Source of the DNA: Bog-473 sp963737745
GTDB taxonomy: Bacteria; Actinomycetota; Acidimicrobiia; Acidimicrobiales; RAAP-2
Length of the DNA stretch: 64,000 nucleotides
Direction of reading: 5' to 3'
Assembly: GCA_963737745.1 (NCBI GenBank)
Contig: CAVTTR010000003.1
Coordinates: 124,001 to 188,000 of the forward strand
This document shows, piece after piece, positions 50,206-59,874 of this stretch (within the stretch, counting starts at the first letter, position 1; the number at the start of each line of letters is the position of its first letter). A program made the position numbers and the translations under genes. The notes under the pieces are model-generated. The model was not told where the DNA came from and did not search any database. It was given only the letters and a program-made list of their open reading frames with translations.

Positions 50206-51444
50206 ATGCCCCTTTCCTTCTCGGCGTCAGTGAACCAGTACGTCGATAGAGCCGCCACTCTGCTGGAGATCGAAGACGACGTGCGGATTCTCCTGGCTGA
50301 GCCCTATCGCCAGGTTGACGTGCAGGTGCCCATCCATGCTGACGACGGTTCCGTCTCGTCCTTTCGTGGCTACCGGGTTCAGCACAATGGAGCGCGCGGG
50401 CCTTTCAAGGGCGGCCTGCGGTATCACCCCGATACCGATCTCGACGAGGTACGAGCCTTGGCCTCTTTGATGACGTGGAAATCCGCCCTCCTTGACTTGC
50501 CCTTCGGCGGTGCCAAGGGAGGCCTGGCGCTTGACCCGGCCACGCTTTCGCCGCGAGAACTCGAGGCCGCCACCCGGAGTTTTACCCATGCTATTTCCGG
50601 GGTGATCGGACCGAACCTCGACATTTTGGCACCCGACGTGAATACCGATGCCCGAGTCATGGCATGGATCATGGATGCGTACTCGTCACGTGCCGGCTGG
50701 TCACCGGCGGTCGTGACGGGCAAACCACTGGATCTCGGAGGGCTCGCGGGTCGAGTTCAGGCGACCGGTCGGGGCGTCGTGGCCGTGACCGCAGCAACGC
50801 TCACGGCACTCGGCCGTCGTTTGGCCGGCCAAAGACTCGTCGTGCAGGGATTCGGAAATGTCGGTCGCCATGTGGCCGAGATCGCCACCGAGCAGGGCGC
50901 TGTTGTCGTCGGCATCTCCGACGTGTCAGGTGGCCGCTATGTGGCCGATGGCATTGACGTTCCAGCTTTTCTGGCTCAGACGCAACCAGGCGTCTTGCTC
51001 AAGGAAGTAGCCGTTGGCGACTTTGTCACCAACGCCGAGCTTCTCGCTCTTGATTGCGACGTGCTGATCCCGGCTGCGCTGGAGAACGCCATCGATGTCA
51101 CAAATGTTTCGGGCGTACGCGCATCTCTGATCGTCGAGGCAGCGAATCACCCGGTCTCCCCCGAGGCTGATGCCGCCCTCGGCGAAGGCGGTGTGATCGT
51201 CGTCCCCGACATTCTGGCGAATGCGGGTGGGGTCACGGGGAGCTACTTCGAGTGGACGTCGAACCTGACGGAGTTTCGCTGGTCTGAGGAACGGTTCAAC
51301 GAGCAGCTCTTGGACTTCATGAACCGGGCGTTCCGCTCGGTATGGGAGCTGCATCTCCAGCGAAAGATAGATCTTCGGGCCGCCGCCTACATGGTTGGAA
51401 TCGGTCGCGTAGCTGAGGCCACCCGCCAACGCGGCCTGGCCTGA
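50206..51444 (+). CDS. gdh: NAD(P)-dependent glutamate dehydrogenase
   Basis: A 412-residue Glu/Leu/Phe/Val dehydrogenase, converting glutamate to 2-oxoglutarate and ammonia or the reverse. Gly-Pro-Phe-Lys-Gly-Gly-Leu-Arg-Tyr-His is near residue 65, the catalytic Lys is in Gly-Gly-Ala-Lys-Gly-Gly near residue 101, and the Rossmann turn is Gly-Phe-Gly-Asn-Val-Gly near residue 215. The length and patterns fit the hexameric 410-450 residue class. Start ATG 50206 is the first codon before the conserved N-terminus. With glnII it gives the window two ammonia-handling enzymes, though far apart. Confidence 0.92.
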   Translation: MPLSFSASVNQYVDRAATLLEIEDDVRILLAEPYRQVDVQVPIHADDGSVSSFRGYRVQHNGARGPFKGGLRYHPDTDLDEVRALASLMTWKSALLDLPFGGAKGGLALDPATLSPRELEAATRSFTHAISGVIGPNLDILAPDVNTDARVMAWIMDAYSSRAGWSPAVVTGKPLDLGGLAGRVQATGRGVVAVTAATLTALGRRLAGQRLVVQGFGNVGRHVAEIATEQGAVVVGISDVSGGRYVADGIDVPAFLAQTQPGVLLKEVAVGDFVTNAELLALDCDVLIPAALENAIDVTNVSGVRASLIVEAANHPVSPEADAALGEGGVIVVPDILANAGGVTGSYFEWTSNLTEFRWSEERFNEQLLDFMNRAFRSVWELHLQRKIDLRAAAYMVGIGRVAEATRQRGLA

Positions 51445-51521
51445 CGACGAACAGAGCGTCGTCCCTCGCCGACGGACGACGCTCGTGCCATCACGAACAG
51501 CAGTGCGAGGGTTAGTCTCGA

Positions 51522-52379
51522 ATGCTCATGGGACTTCCGTCGACCCCAGCCGAAGTGGATCCCGAATCCGATCCTTACGTGCTGCATTCGGTCACGAGTG
51601 GTCAAGGACCGGCAATGGTCCTCGTTCATGGCGTGGCGGGTAGCAACATGGTGTGGGGTCGCATCCTTCCTTTCCTGGAACCTCACTTCAGGATTGTCCG
51701 AGTGGATCTGCTCGGATACGGGCACTCGCCAAAACCTGATGTCACGTATTCCCCTCATCGACATGTGGCAGCCATCAGGCGCACGTTGGCCCGGAGCGGT
51801 GTCGCGGCTCCATATGCAATCGTCGGTTTGTCGATGGGGTCGAACCTGATGTTGGAGTACGCCCAGCGCTGGCCGAGCGAAGTGCAAGGAATGGTGGGTA
51901 TTGGATTTCCCTACTATTCCAGCGAATCTGCGGCGCGCCTCGGCCTGAGGAACAACGTGTGGACACGGATGGCACTCGAACATCGCATCGCGGCAAGCGG
52001 GATGATCCCGGCCCTGTGGTGGATGGGGCGGCATGTCCCTGGCCTGTTCTCACGCGCCGCCACTATCTATACCGGTGCCATGGCAAAGGACGCTCTGCGT
52101 GCCCGCTACCAGTCGTACCGATCGAGTTTGCTCGAATGTATGGTGCATTACCGGCTGGACGACCCTTTGCGGGCCAGTGGGGAGCGGCGCAGACTTTTCA
52201 TCCATGGCAGCAACGACCAATGGGCCTCCGTTGAGGCTGTCCGCACCGCCCTGGCACCCTTCCCGTCCTCCACCGTCTCCGTGGTGGAGGGGGCGCCGCA
52301 CAATCTCGCCGTCGCTGAGCCCATGCAGACTGCAGCACTGATCCTTGATCATTTGGGCGTCACCACTCCGACCCAATAA
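51522..52379 (+). CDS. alpha/beta-fold hydrolase
   Basis: A 285-residue soluble hydrolase. The oxyanion segment Val-His-Gly-Val-Ala-Gly-Ser is near residue 35, the nucleophile in Gly-Leu-Ser-Met-Gly-Ser near residue 102, an Asp in Gly-Ser-Asn-Asp-Gln-Trp near residue 230 and a His in Gly-Ala-Pro-His-Asn-Leu near residue 261, so the catalytic triad is complete. The specific substrate cannot be told; relatives include esterases and C-C bond hydrolases. It follows gdh by 77 bases. Confidence 0.8.
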   Translation: MLMGLPSTPAEVDPESDPYVLHSVTSGQGPAMVLVHGVAGSNMVWGRILPFLEPHFRIVRVDLLGYGHSPKPDVTYSPHRHVAAIRRTLARSGVAAPYAIVGLSMGSNLMLEYAQRWPSEVQGMVGIGFPYYSSESAARLGLRNNVWTRMALEHRIAASGMIPALWWMGRHVPGLFSRAATIYTGAMAKDALRARYQSYRSSLLECMVHYRLDDPLRASGERRRLFIHGSNDQWASVEAVRTALAPFPSSTVSVVEGAPHNLAVAEPMQTAALILDHLGVTTPTQ

Positions 52380-52464
52380 CGCATCAATTCCTGGTCAACG
52401 CTTCAGGAATCCGCAGAACCTGTGGTTTGATGAACGCCATGGGCATCGATCGTCGCTGTGGTTG

Positions 52465-54463
52465 ATGTCACCTCCACGATCCGTTCAAACCAGCCGAAAA
52501 TGGGCCGCCTCGCAACATAGTGCGAGCTCAGCCACGAGCGTTCCCCTCCGCGCGGACGCCGAGGTACGCAATCGCTTGTTCCCAAAGACCCGATCCTGGT
52601 TCGCGTTGGACGCGCCACTTGCCCTCCTCAGCCCTCTGTCGGTGCTGCGATTGGTGTTTGCCTTCGCGGCATTTAGCTGGATCCTGATGGGTATCGGATG
52701 GCCGCTCTCGCACTCGAATCGGACGACCGTGCTCGTCGTCGCCGCCACGGCCCTCGTGACCTGGTCTCTACTTTTGAGGGTGCATCGCATCAGCGTGGGT
52801 TGGAGTCGCACCCTCAGTTGCCTGTGGATTGGCCAAGTCTCCGTGCTCGCGTGGGCGGGACACGGCGGCGTGCTCTCCGTTGCCGCGACGACCTACTTCG
52901 TCCCGATCGGGATCTTCGCCGCCCTCTATTTCGGCACACGGGCAGTCGGGGCCTGTCAGGCCGGAATCGCTCTCGGATTGTGGCTCGCCTTGGCTGGCCC
53001 CGCTGGTGTCCTTCGTGGAGCGGCATTGGCGATGTTCGTAACGATTGCACTCGCGACGTCATCGTTTGCTGTCGTTCTCCTGATGCGGTCGAGCAGGAAC
53101 CTCGGCACACTTGATCCCGACACGGGATTGCCGAACGGGATCGGCGTGGCGCGGCGTCTGGCCCAGTACGACCACGGAGCTCCGTTGGTTGTCATCGCGG
53201 TGGTCGTGCGGGGCATCGACAGCGCGCAAGAAGCACTCGGCTTTCAAGCCGGCAGCGAGCTCTTGCGTCGAGCGGTCGAAGATATCGGCCAGGTCCTGCC
53301 ATCCGATGCAATCATCGGGAGGATCGGCGACGAACTCGTCGTCGCTCAGCCGATGGCGGAAGGCGTCTTGACTCAGGCCGAGCAGGAGTCCGAGACGGTT
53401 CCCGACCGAGCCGTCTTGGTGGCGAGGTCGCTGGCACTGACCGTCGGAGGCGCCATCAATGCCGGGCGCTACTTCGTCGACGGCGTCGAGGTATCGCTGC
53501 AGGCCCATGCCGGCATATCGGTTGCTCCATGGGATGGTGACGCCATTCCGGAGCTTTTTCGCCGAGCATCCCTCAGCGCTCGAGAGGCAGTGGTCAATGG
53601 CATATCCGACGTCGTATGGCACGCCAATACCCGCACCCTCACTGGTCATGACCTGGCGTTGCTCGCTGATCTCGGAATGGCCGAGGAGCGCGGTGAGCTT
53701 GCTCTTGTGTTTCAGCCCCAGGTCTCGGCCCTGACCGGCCAGACGGTCTCGGTCGAAGCCCTACTCCGCTGGAAAAGCCCCACGCGAGGGGACGTATCTC
53801 CGGGACTCTTCATTCCATTGGCTGAGCGCACCGGGCTGATCAATCGGCTCACAGAATGGGTCCTGCCCGAAGCGCTCAATGCCCAAGTCCGATGGCGCCA
53901 GCAAGGACTGGACATATCAACGTCGGTGAATCTCTCTCCCGTCACGATGGCACGGCGAGACCTGGCCGAATCGGTACTGGAGGAACTCCGGACGAGATCT
54001 CTGCCCACCTCCTGCCTGGCTCTTGAGATCACCGAAACGGCGGTGACGAATCTGCTTCACGCCACTCTTCGACTCACACCGCTCAGGGACGCCGGTATCA
54101 AAATCTCCGTCGACGATTTCGGCAGTGGAAACACCTCGCTGTCATCGTTGCCACACCTTCCTCTCGATGAACTGAAGGTCGACCAACAATTTCGTGCGGC
54201 GTTCGCGTGAGTCGCAGAATGATCAGGCCATAGTCCAGACGATCATCGATCTGGCCGGACGCCTCGGCTTGGTGTGCGTGGCCGAAGGAGTGGAGACCGA
54301 AGATCTGTACTTCGATATGGTCGAGTTGGGTTTCGACCTCCTGCAGGGTTACTTCGTGGCGAAGCCATTGAGCGAGGCCGAGTTGCTCCAGTTCGCGCGC
54401 ACAACCACCATTCGTCCGAGACGGACTCTCCGCGTTGGAGCAAGCGCGCACCCTTCGAACTAA
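52465..54463 (+). CDS. membrane-bound EAL phosphodiesterase with degenerate GGDEF (one frame break)
   Basis: About 665 residues. About six N-terminal membrane segments precede a GGDEF domain whose active site reads Arg-Ile-Gly-Asp-Glu-Leu, so it should not make cyclic di-GMP. The following EAL domain has Glu-Ala-Leu-Leu-Arg-Trp, Asp-Asp-Phe-Gly-Ser-Gly and Ala-Glu-Gly-Val-Glu-Thr, the residues needed for hydrolysis. Near 54195 one extra T in a TTT run moves the frame; removing it gives Gln-Gln-Phe-Val-Arg-Arg-Ser. The start is uncertain (52439 and 52465 both possible). It is the likely opponent of the PAS-GGDEF cyclase 5 kb upstream. Confidence 0.85.
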
Positions 54464-54467
54464 TTCG

Positions 54468-55133
54468 TCAATCCGGCACCATCACTGACGCTTGCCGTGG
54501 AGGCAGCGCAAATCGCTCGCGAATGCTGGTCTGCACCTGATCGACCGACTGGGTGGCGTCAATAGTGGCGACGAACTCCTTGCGCTCAAAGATGGCGATG
54601 AGTGGCTTCGTCTCCTCGTGGTAATCGGCCAATCGAATGGCCAGGGCTTCTGGATTGTCGTCGGCACGTGTCCTCAGCTTTCCCCGACAAACGTCACACG
54701 TACCCTCCTCTTGAGGACGGTGGGCGATGAGGTTGTAATCCATGCCGCACCCCGAGCACAAGCGTCGGGCCAGAACTCGGCGCATGACCTCTTCATCGGG
54801 AAGGTAGAGGTTGATCACCCCATCGATGTCATAACTTTCGAGGAAGAACTCAGCCTGACGGGCATTACGCGGGAAACCGTCAATGATGAAACCGAAATTC
54901 CAGTCGTGAGCGGCGAGACAATTCCTCACCACAGATTCGACGAGATCGTCGTCGACGAGGCTCCCCTGGGCCATAATGCGTTTAACTTGCGCACCAAGCT
55001 TGGTGTGGTGCTGCACGTTCCAACGCAGGACGTCACCCACACTGAAGTGCTCGAGGTCCAAGTCTTTAGCCAGCAACTGGGCCTGGGTCCCCTTGCCACT
55101 CCCCTGAATCCCCATGATGATGAACTTACGCAT
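54468..55133 (-). CDS. adk: adenylate kinase with zinc-type lid
   Basis: A 221-residue adenylate kinase. The P-loop is Gly-Ile-Gln-Gly-Ser-Gly-Lys-Gly-Thr-Gln near residue 8; Asp-Gly-Phe-Pro-Arg is near residue 84. The lid carries Cys-Ser-Gly-Cys and Cys-Asp-Val-Cys, the four-Cys zinc lid of many Gram-positive enzymes. It is not in the usual ribosomal protein operon beside secY, so it may be a second copy. ATG 55133 and the GTG one codon earlier are both possible. It is convergent with the EAL gene, with only four bases between stops. Confidence 0.9.
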   Translation of the reverse strand: MRKFIIMGIQGSGKGTQAQLLAKDLDLEHFSVGDVLRWNVQHHTKLGAQVKRIMAQGSLVDDDLVESVVRNCLAAHDWNFGFIIDGFPRNARQAEFFLESYDIDGVINLYLPDEEVMRRVLARRLCSGCGMDYNLIAHRPQEEGTCDVCRGKLRTRADDNPEALAIRLADYHEETKPLIAIFERKEFVATIDATQSVDQVQTSIRERFALPPRQASVMVPD

Positions 55134-55312
55134 CACGTGCCGTCTGGCTCATCAAGGAGAGCTCACATGTGGTTGTCGCCGCCAGCCGGCGACGCCTTCG
55201 CAAACCGGAGCAATTTCCCACCATCATTGAGCGTAACGAGCGGATCCTCGTCGATGATTGCGAGGAGATGAATTCACGTTCCCCCGGGTCCCGCAACCAG
55301 ATGCCGAACTGG

Positions 55313-55909
55313 TTAGCTCGGGGGCGGGCGCAGGCCGTCCAGCACCAAACTGAGCAGCCGGTCTCCTTGGTCAGGAGTGAGAGCGCTGTTCATGCACATC
55401 GGCGATATCAACTGCATCAGATCCGCCCCGTCAATGTCGCGACGAGCGACGCCGGCATCTTGGGCTCGACGTAAGACCCGTTCGCTGGCGTCCCAGACCC
55501 TGTCTCGTGATGCCGACTTGAGGTCGGGATTCTTCTCGAATGCCTCGTGCAACTCGTTCAGGAACGTGCGCTTGGACCGCCCGTATTCCACGTAGGCGCG
55601 TAACCACGCTTCGAGCGCATCCCAGGCGTTGAGTTCGCTCATGCCGTGTTCGGCCGAGTCGAGCAATACGTCGACATCGTCGCGATAGACGGCCTCAACC
55701 AGGTCGATTCGCTTCGGGAAATGGCGGTACAGCGTTCCGATGCCCACTCCCGCCCGCTTGGCAATCGACTCCATGGCGGCACCCCCGCCCTGGTCCCGGA
55801 ACTCTTTCCGCGCCGCATCGAGCAGAAGGTCGTAGTTCCGTCGGGCATCGGCCCGCAGGGGCCGACCGACTCGTTCCTCCTGGATGCTTGCTTCGCCTTG
55901 GGCACTCAT
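55313..55909 (-). CDS. TetR-family repressor
   Basis: A 198-residue TetR-type regulator. The helix-turn-helix is in Ile-Ala-Lys-Arg-Ala-Gly-Val-Gly-Ile-Gly-Thr-Leu-Tyr-Arg-His-Phe-Pro near residue 50. It is divergent from an MFS efflux gene and almost surely represses it, since a strong palindrome lies between them. ATG 55909 was chosen over the upstream start at 55945 because it begins closer to the conserved domain and leaves the operator region free. Confidence 0.88.
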   Translation of the reverse strand: MSAQGEASIQEERVGRPLRADARRNYDLLLDAARKEFRDQGGGAAMESIAKRAGVGIGTLYRHFPKRIDLVEAVYRDDVDVLLDSAEHGMSELNAWDALEAWLRAYVEYGRSKRTFLNELHEAFEKNPDLKSASRDRVWDASERVLRRAQDAGVARRDIDGADLMQLISPMCMNSALTPDQGDRLLSLVLDGLRPPPS

Positions 55910-55926
55910 GGCCCCAGCCCCCGATC

Positions 55927-55989
55927 TGAGAATTCTCACTTGCAAAGCGGAGGCACCCTCCGTATACTAACCGGAGGAAGCGTCCGCTT
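55927..55989. promoter_or_regulatory. TetR-type operator and efflux promoter
   Basis: Arms AAGCGGAGGCACCCTCCG (55945-55962) and CGGAGGAAGCGTCCGCTT (55972-55989) are inverted repeats matching at 15 of 18 positions. A promoter for the MFS gene, TTGCAA (55940-55945), 17 bases, TATACT (55963-55968), is covered by them. A second perfect palindrome TGAGAATTCTCA lies at 55927-55938, close to the tetR start. Confidence 0.65.
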
Positions 55990-56021
55990 CATCAAGATAG
56001 CCATCGTAAAGGTCTTCGTCA

Positions 56022-57521
56022 ATGGTCTCCGCACTCAGCACCCAGCCGCCGTCCCCTACCGGATGGCGCAGCCACCCGTCAGTGATTCTCGCCGTCATCC
56101 TCACGGCTCAACTCATGGTTGTGCTCGACGGCACCATCGTCAACGTCGCACTGCCCCACATCCAACGCAGCCTGCATTTTTCGAACTCATCACTTTCCTG
56201 GGTCCTCAACGCGTATGTCCTCACCTTCGGCGGTCTGCTCCTGCTCGGGGCTCGTTCAGGTGACCTCCTTGGTCGCCGTCGGACCTTCATGGCCGGAATC
56301 GCCCTCTTCTCGCTGAGTTCGCTCGCGGGCGGATTCGCCACGACGAGCGTCATGCTGTTGGCCGCCCGCGCCCTGCAAGGGGTCGGGGGCGCCCTGGCCG
56401 CACCGGCTGCTCTCGCTCTTCTGACGACGTTCTTCCCCGAGGGAGCAGCGAGAGTGAAAGCGATCGGACTGTTCACAACCGTCTCGGCGGCGGGCGGGGC
56501 CTTGGGTTTGGTGGCCGGCGGCCTGCTCACCCAGTGGGCGTCGTGGCGCTGGGTGATGTTTGTCAACGTCCCCATCGGGCTCGTCGTGCTCATTGTCGGG
56601 AGATCGGTGCTTGTGGAGACCGCTCGTCGTCACGGCCGCTTGGATGTGGCAGGGGCGATTACGTCCACCGCCGGGATGACCGCTGTCGTGTTCGGTCTGG
56701 TCGAAGCCGGAAGCAGTGGGTGGGCGGCTCCGGTCACCTTCGTCTCCCTGATTGCCGGCGGCGTGCTTCTGTGGCTCTTCGTACGTATCGAGAAGACGGC
56801 CCCCGAGCCAATCCTGCCGCTCCGCATTTTGGCCGACCGTACCCGCGCCTCAGCCAATGTGGCCCGTGGTCTGGGCTACGCAGGGATGTACGGGATGATC
56901 TTCTTCCTCACCCAGTTCCTCCAGGACATCCAGCGTCACTCCGCCCTCGTCACCGGCATCGGCTTCCTCCCTGCGCCGACGACTGTGTTCTTGAGCTCCC
57001 AGCTCACGGCCCGGGTGCTCGTGAACCGGCTCCCCGCGAAGGTGATCATGATCATGGGAACGATGTGCCTGGTGCTTGGATTGCTCCTGGCCACCCAGTT
57101 CCACGCAAATACTCCATATCTCCAGGTGCTCGTGAGCCTGATCCTGCTCGGCGCCGGGATTGGGATCTCGTTCGTCAGCCTGACCAGCGCCGGGCTGGCG
57201 GGAGTCGCTCCATCTGACGCTGGCGCCGCCTCGGGCCTGGTCAATGTGATGCAGCAGGTCGGTGCCGCCCTCGGCCTCGCGGTCCTGGTCACCATCTTCG
57301 ACACGGTAACCCCGGGGGCCCGTTCGGCCGGCCTGAGTACGGCGGCTCACGCCGGTGCAGCTGCCCGCACCGCGCTGGTGCACGGGATTGACGTGACAAT
57401 GGCTGCGGGCGCGGGGTTTGCCCTGCTGGCGTTGGCCATCGTCGTGTTCCTCATCCGAACACCGACGCGCTCCCGGGTTGCGGAACCGGTTGAACGAGAA
57501 CGAGAACTGGCGGCCGCATGA
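56022..57521 (+). CDS. MFS drug-efflux transporter, DHA2 family
   Basis: An intact 499-residue carrier with 14 membrane segments. Val-Val-Leu-Asp-Gly-Thr-Ile-Val-Asn-Val-Ala-Leu-Pro marks the first segment, and the cytoplasmic loop has Gly-Asp-Leu-Leu-Gly-Arg-Arg-Arg. The pattern is that of EmrB/QacA relatives that export many drugs by proton exchange. It is divergent from a TetR gene with a palindromic operator, which suggests induction by its own substrate. The name of the substrate cannot be given. Confidence 0.9.
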   Translation: MVSALSTQPPSPTGWRSHPSVILAVILTAQLMVVLDGTIVNVALPHIQRSLHFSNSSLSWVLNAYVLTFGGLLLLGARSGDLLGRRRTFMAGIALFSLSSLAGGFATTSVMLLAARALQGVGGALAAPAALALLTTFFPEGAARVKAIGLFTTVSAAGGALGLVAGGLLTQWASWRWVMFVNVPIGLVVLIVGRSVLVETARRHGRLDVAGAITSTAGMTAVVFGLVEAGSSGWAAPVTFVSLIAGGVLLWLFVRIEKTAPEPILPLRILADRTRASANVARGLGYAGMYGMIFFLTQFLQDIQRHSALVTGIGFLPAPTTVFLSSQLTARVLVNRLPAKVIMIMGTMCLVLGLLLATQFHANTPYLQVLVSLILLGAGIGISFVSLTSAGLAGVAPSDAGAASGLVNVMQQVGAALGLAVLVTIFDTVTPGARSAGLSTAAHAGAAARTALVHGIDVTMAAGAGFALLALAIVVFLIRTPTRSRVAEPVERERELAAA

Positions 57522-57600
57522 CCCTGAGGTGGCTTGACCTGCGGCGCTCTCGAACGACCGACAACTGTTAGAGATCGGTCCGAATGGGCACGAAAGGGAG

Positions 57601-58353
57601 ATGCTGCCCATCCGAGCGACTACCTTCCGAAGATTCCGCGCCTTGGCTGCGCCTGCGAGCGCGGTCGGTCTGTTGCTGTTGCTCTGGGCGAGTGCCGCCT
57701 CCGGTGCACTGCGTGGCGATGCACGTGGACATCTGAGCCGTGCGCATGTTCTTGCTGGCGGGAGTACCCATCGCGCCACGGCAACTCTGGACCTGGTGAG
57801 CGGCGTCACCAGCGTGGTGGTGGCAGCTGGCGCCCCAGCGGGCGACCTCTATCGGGTGCACACTCCGGCTGGCTCAGGTATCCGGCCGCTCGTGACGTTG
57901 GACCACGGAACCGTGCGCGTGGGGCAGTCCGCGGACGGTAAGGGCAATGGCGTACCAACGATCGATATTCAATTGGCTCGCCGCGTCCGCTGGACCATCA
58001 ATTTGGATGGCGGCGCGACGACCGAGACCGTCAACATGGCAACGGGATCCCTCGCCAACCTCTCCTTCGGCGCCGGTGTCTCCATGGCCTCCGTCAAGCT
58101 GCCCGTTCCTCGGGGGACTCTCACTCTGACCCTGGCCGGTGGAGCGAGTCGGCTTCTCGTTGTGGCCCCCTCAGGCGCGCCAGCCGAAGTCAAAGCCCTG
58201 GGTGGATCGAGCCAAGTGGATCTCGATGGAACGAGTCACTCTGGCGTCGCCGGGGGTTCGGTCTTCACCGAGCCGGCATGGGGTAGCGCACAGAACCGCT
58301 ACACCATCGATCTCGTGGCGGGCGTGTCAGACTTCGAAATGAGCCGCACCTAA
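57601..58353 (+). CDS. exported protein, beta-rich, unknown function
   Basis: A 250-residue protein with a signal peptide (a long Leu-rich core, residues 13-30) and an otherwise Gly-, Ala-, Val- and Thr-rich sequence of regular short strands. The Ile-Asn-Leu-Asp-Gly-Gly-Ala and Phe-Gly-Ala-Gly-Val pattern recalls the solenoid-like domains found at the end of LiaF-type and DUF4097 proteins, but the match is loose. It may bind the cell surface. It follows the efflux gene by 79 bases and has its own start. Confidence 0.6.
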   Translation: MLPIRATTFRRFRALAAPASAVGLLLLLWASAASGALRGDARGHLSRAHVLAGGSTHRATATLDLVSGVTSVVVAAGAPAGDLYRVHTPAGSGIRPLVTLDHGTVRVGQSADGKGNGVPTIDIQLARRVRWTINLDGGATTETVNMATGSLANLSFGAGVSMASVKLPVPRGTLTLTLAGGASRLLVVAPSGAPAEVKALGGSSQVDLDGTSHSGVAGGSVFTEPAWGSAQNRYTIDLVAGVSDFEMSRT

Positions 58354-58384
58354 CGCGGTACGCAGGCGGAAAAGGACCCGCCGC

Positions 58385-59641
58385 TCAGGATGCGTACTTG
58401 CCGACCTTCATCGCCTTTTCGAGCGCGCCGCCCATGAGCAGTGCCTGCGTCTCCTCGGGAAGTCCGGAAACCACCTCCGAGTAGGCGAGCGGATCGGCCA
58501 TACCCTCTGGGTGGGGGAAGTCCGAGCCGAACATGAGACGGTCGGCGGGAATGCCCAGGTCGAGGAGCCCCTCTGGGTCCGGCTCGTGGAAGATGTGCAC
58601 GTAGATGTTCCGCTTGAACACCTCGAAGGGGTCTTCGTCGAAGAGCATGGGGGAGGCTTCATAAGCGTCCTTCAGGCGCTGCACGAACGGCCGCACCCAC
58701 GTGGCGGCGAATTCGACGGGCATGAACTTCAGCTCGGGGAATCGGGTTGCCAGCCCGTGACCGATGATGGAGGCCACTCCGTCTTGCACAAGACTCTTGT
58801 CGACCGAGAGGCGAGCAAAGGCTGGACTCCCCTGAGCCTTGAAGGGCAGCGGGTCGGCATTGATGCCGTCCCAGTCGTTCTGGTAACGCCGGGGGTCGTC
58901 ACCGTCACCGGAGTGCATGCCCACCACGAGGCCAAGCTCCTGCACGCGGGCCCAGAACGGGTCGAACTCAGGCAAGGCAAAAGACTTGCGACCCTTCCAA
59001 GTGGGAACGGGCGCCATTCGGATGAGGAAGATTTTGGCGCCGCGCTCGTTGACGTACTCGAGCTCTTCGATCGCTCGGTCCGCACCGGCAGCCAGGCTGA
59101 TGATCGGGGTGGCGTAGATCGAGTCGGAGTACACATACGACCAGTGCTCATGCATCCACTCGTTGAGGGCGTGGATCACGGTGACGGCAAGGTCGGGATC
59201 GTCGGCGACCCGACCCTCCAATACACTGGCCAGTGTCGGCCACAGCAGCGTGCGGTCGATACCCATGTCCTTCATAAGGGCGTATCGGGGCTCGGGGTCG
59301 AAGAACGCGTCCATGCCGGGCATGGCGCGTACCTTGGGTAGACCGAGCGACGTGTCGCCAGCGGTGCGCTTGTTGCTGCCCTTGGTGACGTCCATTCCGA
59401 AGCCGCCTGGCACTGCGACCCTGGCGAACGTCGGGTTGGGGATGTATTCACTGATCTTGTCCCGGATGGCGAGTTTGGTCCGACCATTGACGTCGATGTA
59501 CTTGATGGCGCCTTGGTATTCCTTGGGCAGGAACTTCGTCAAGGCGTCCTGGGTCTCGTACAGGTGGTTGTCAACGTCAAACGTCGAATACGGGAGACGG
59601 CGCTCATGCACGTAGATGAAATCTTCAGTGGCTTCGCTCAC
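58385..59641 (-). CDS. amidohydrolase family (PF04909-like) protein
   Basis: A 418-residue TIM-barrel metal-dependent hydrolase of the amidohydrolase-2 type, which also includes decarboxylases. Seen are Asp-Val-Asp-Asn-His near residue 22 (where others have Asp-x-His-x-His), Val-Val-Gly-Met-His-Ser-Gly near residue 243, Ile-Ile-Gly-His-Gly near residue 295 and Gly-Ser-Asp-Phe-Pro-His-Pro-Glu-Gly near residue 379, giving the usual His, His and Asp metal ligands. The GTG at 59641 has GGAAGG ahead of it. The substrate is unknown. Confidence 0.8.
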   Translation of the reverse strand: MSEATEDFIYVHERRLPYSTFDVDNHLYETQDALTKFLPKEYQGAIKYIDVNGRTKLAIRDKISEYIPNPTFARVAVPGGFGMDVTKGSNKRTAGDTSLGLPKVRAMPGMDAFFDPEPRYALMKDMGIDRTLLWPTLASVLEGRVADDPDLAVTVIHALNEWMHEHWSYVYSDSIYATPIISLAAGADRAIEELEYVNERGAKIFLIRMAPVPTWKGRKSFALPEFDPFWARVQELGLVVGMHSGDGDDPRRYQNDWDGINADPLPFKAQGSPAFARLSVDKSLVQDGVASIIGHGLATRFPELKFMPVEFAATWVRPFVQRLKDAYEASPMLFDEDPFEVFKRNIYVHIFHEPDPEGLLDLGIPADRLMFGSDFPHPEGMADPLAYSEVVSGLPEETQALLMGGALEKAMKVGKYAS

Positions 59642-59703
59642 GGCAATGTCCCTTCCCACCCTGCGACCCGTTGTGATATCGCGCTCTAATCAATACCACC
59701 AGA

Positions 59704-59744
59704 TTTCGGCCATGACAAGGCCAGCAGCTTTCGGCCACGACAAG
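59704..59744. repeat. pair of 16-bp direct repeats
   Basis: TTTCGGCCATGACAAG (59704-59719) and TTTCGGCCACGACAAG (59729-59744) differ at one base and start 25 bases apart, about 65-100 bases before the amidohydrolase start. They may be tandem sites for a regulator of that gene. Confidence 0.4.
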
Positions 59745-59874
59745 CCGCTCCCTCGGGGCCACCCGATCGCAAGGCGGAGGCACATAGCCGGGTCGCCGAG
59801 GGCGTCGGTCGGTGCGGCGAATCGGGCGTCGGGTACCCCCTTTCTCTAGGATGAACGGGTCCGAAGGAGGCACA

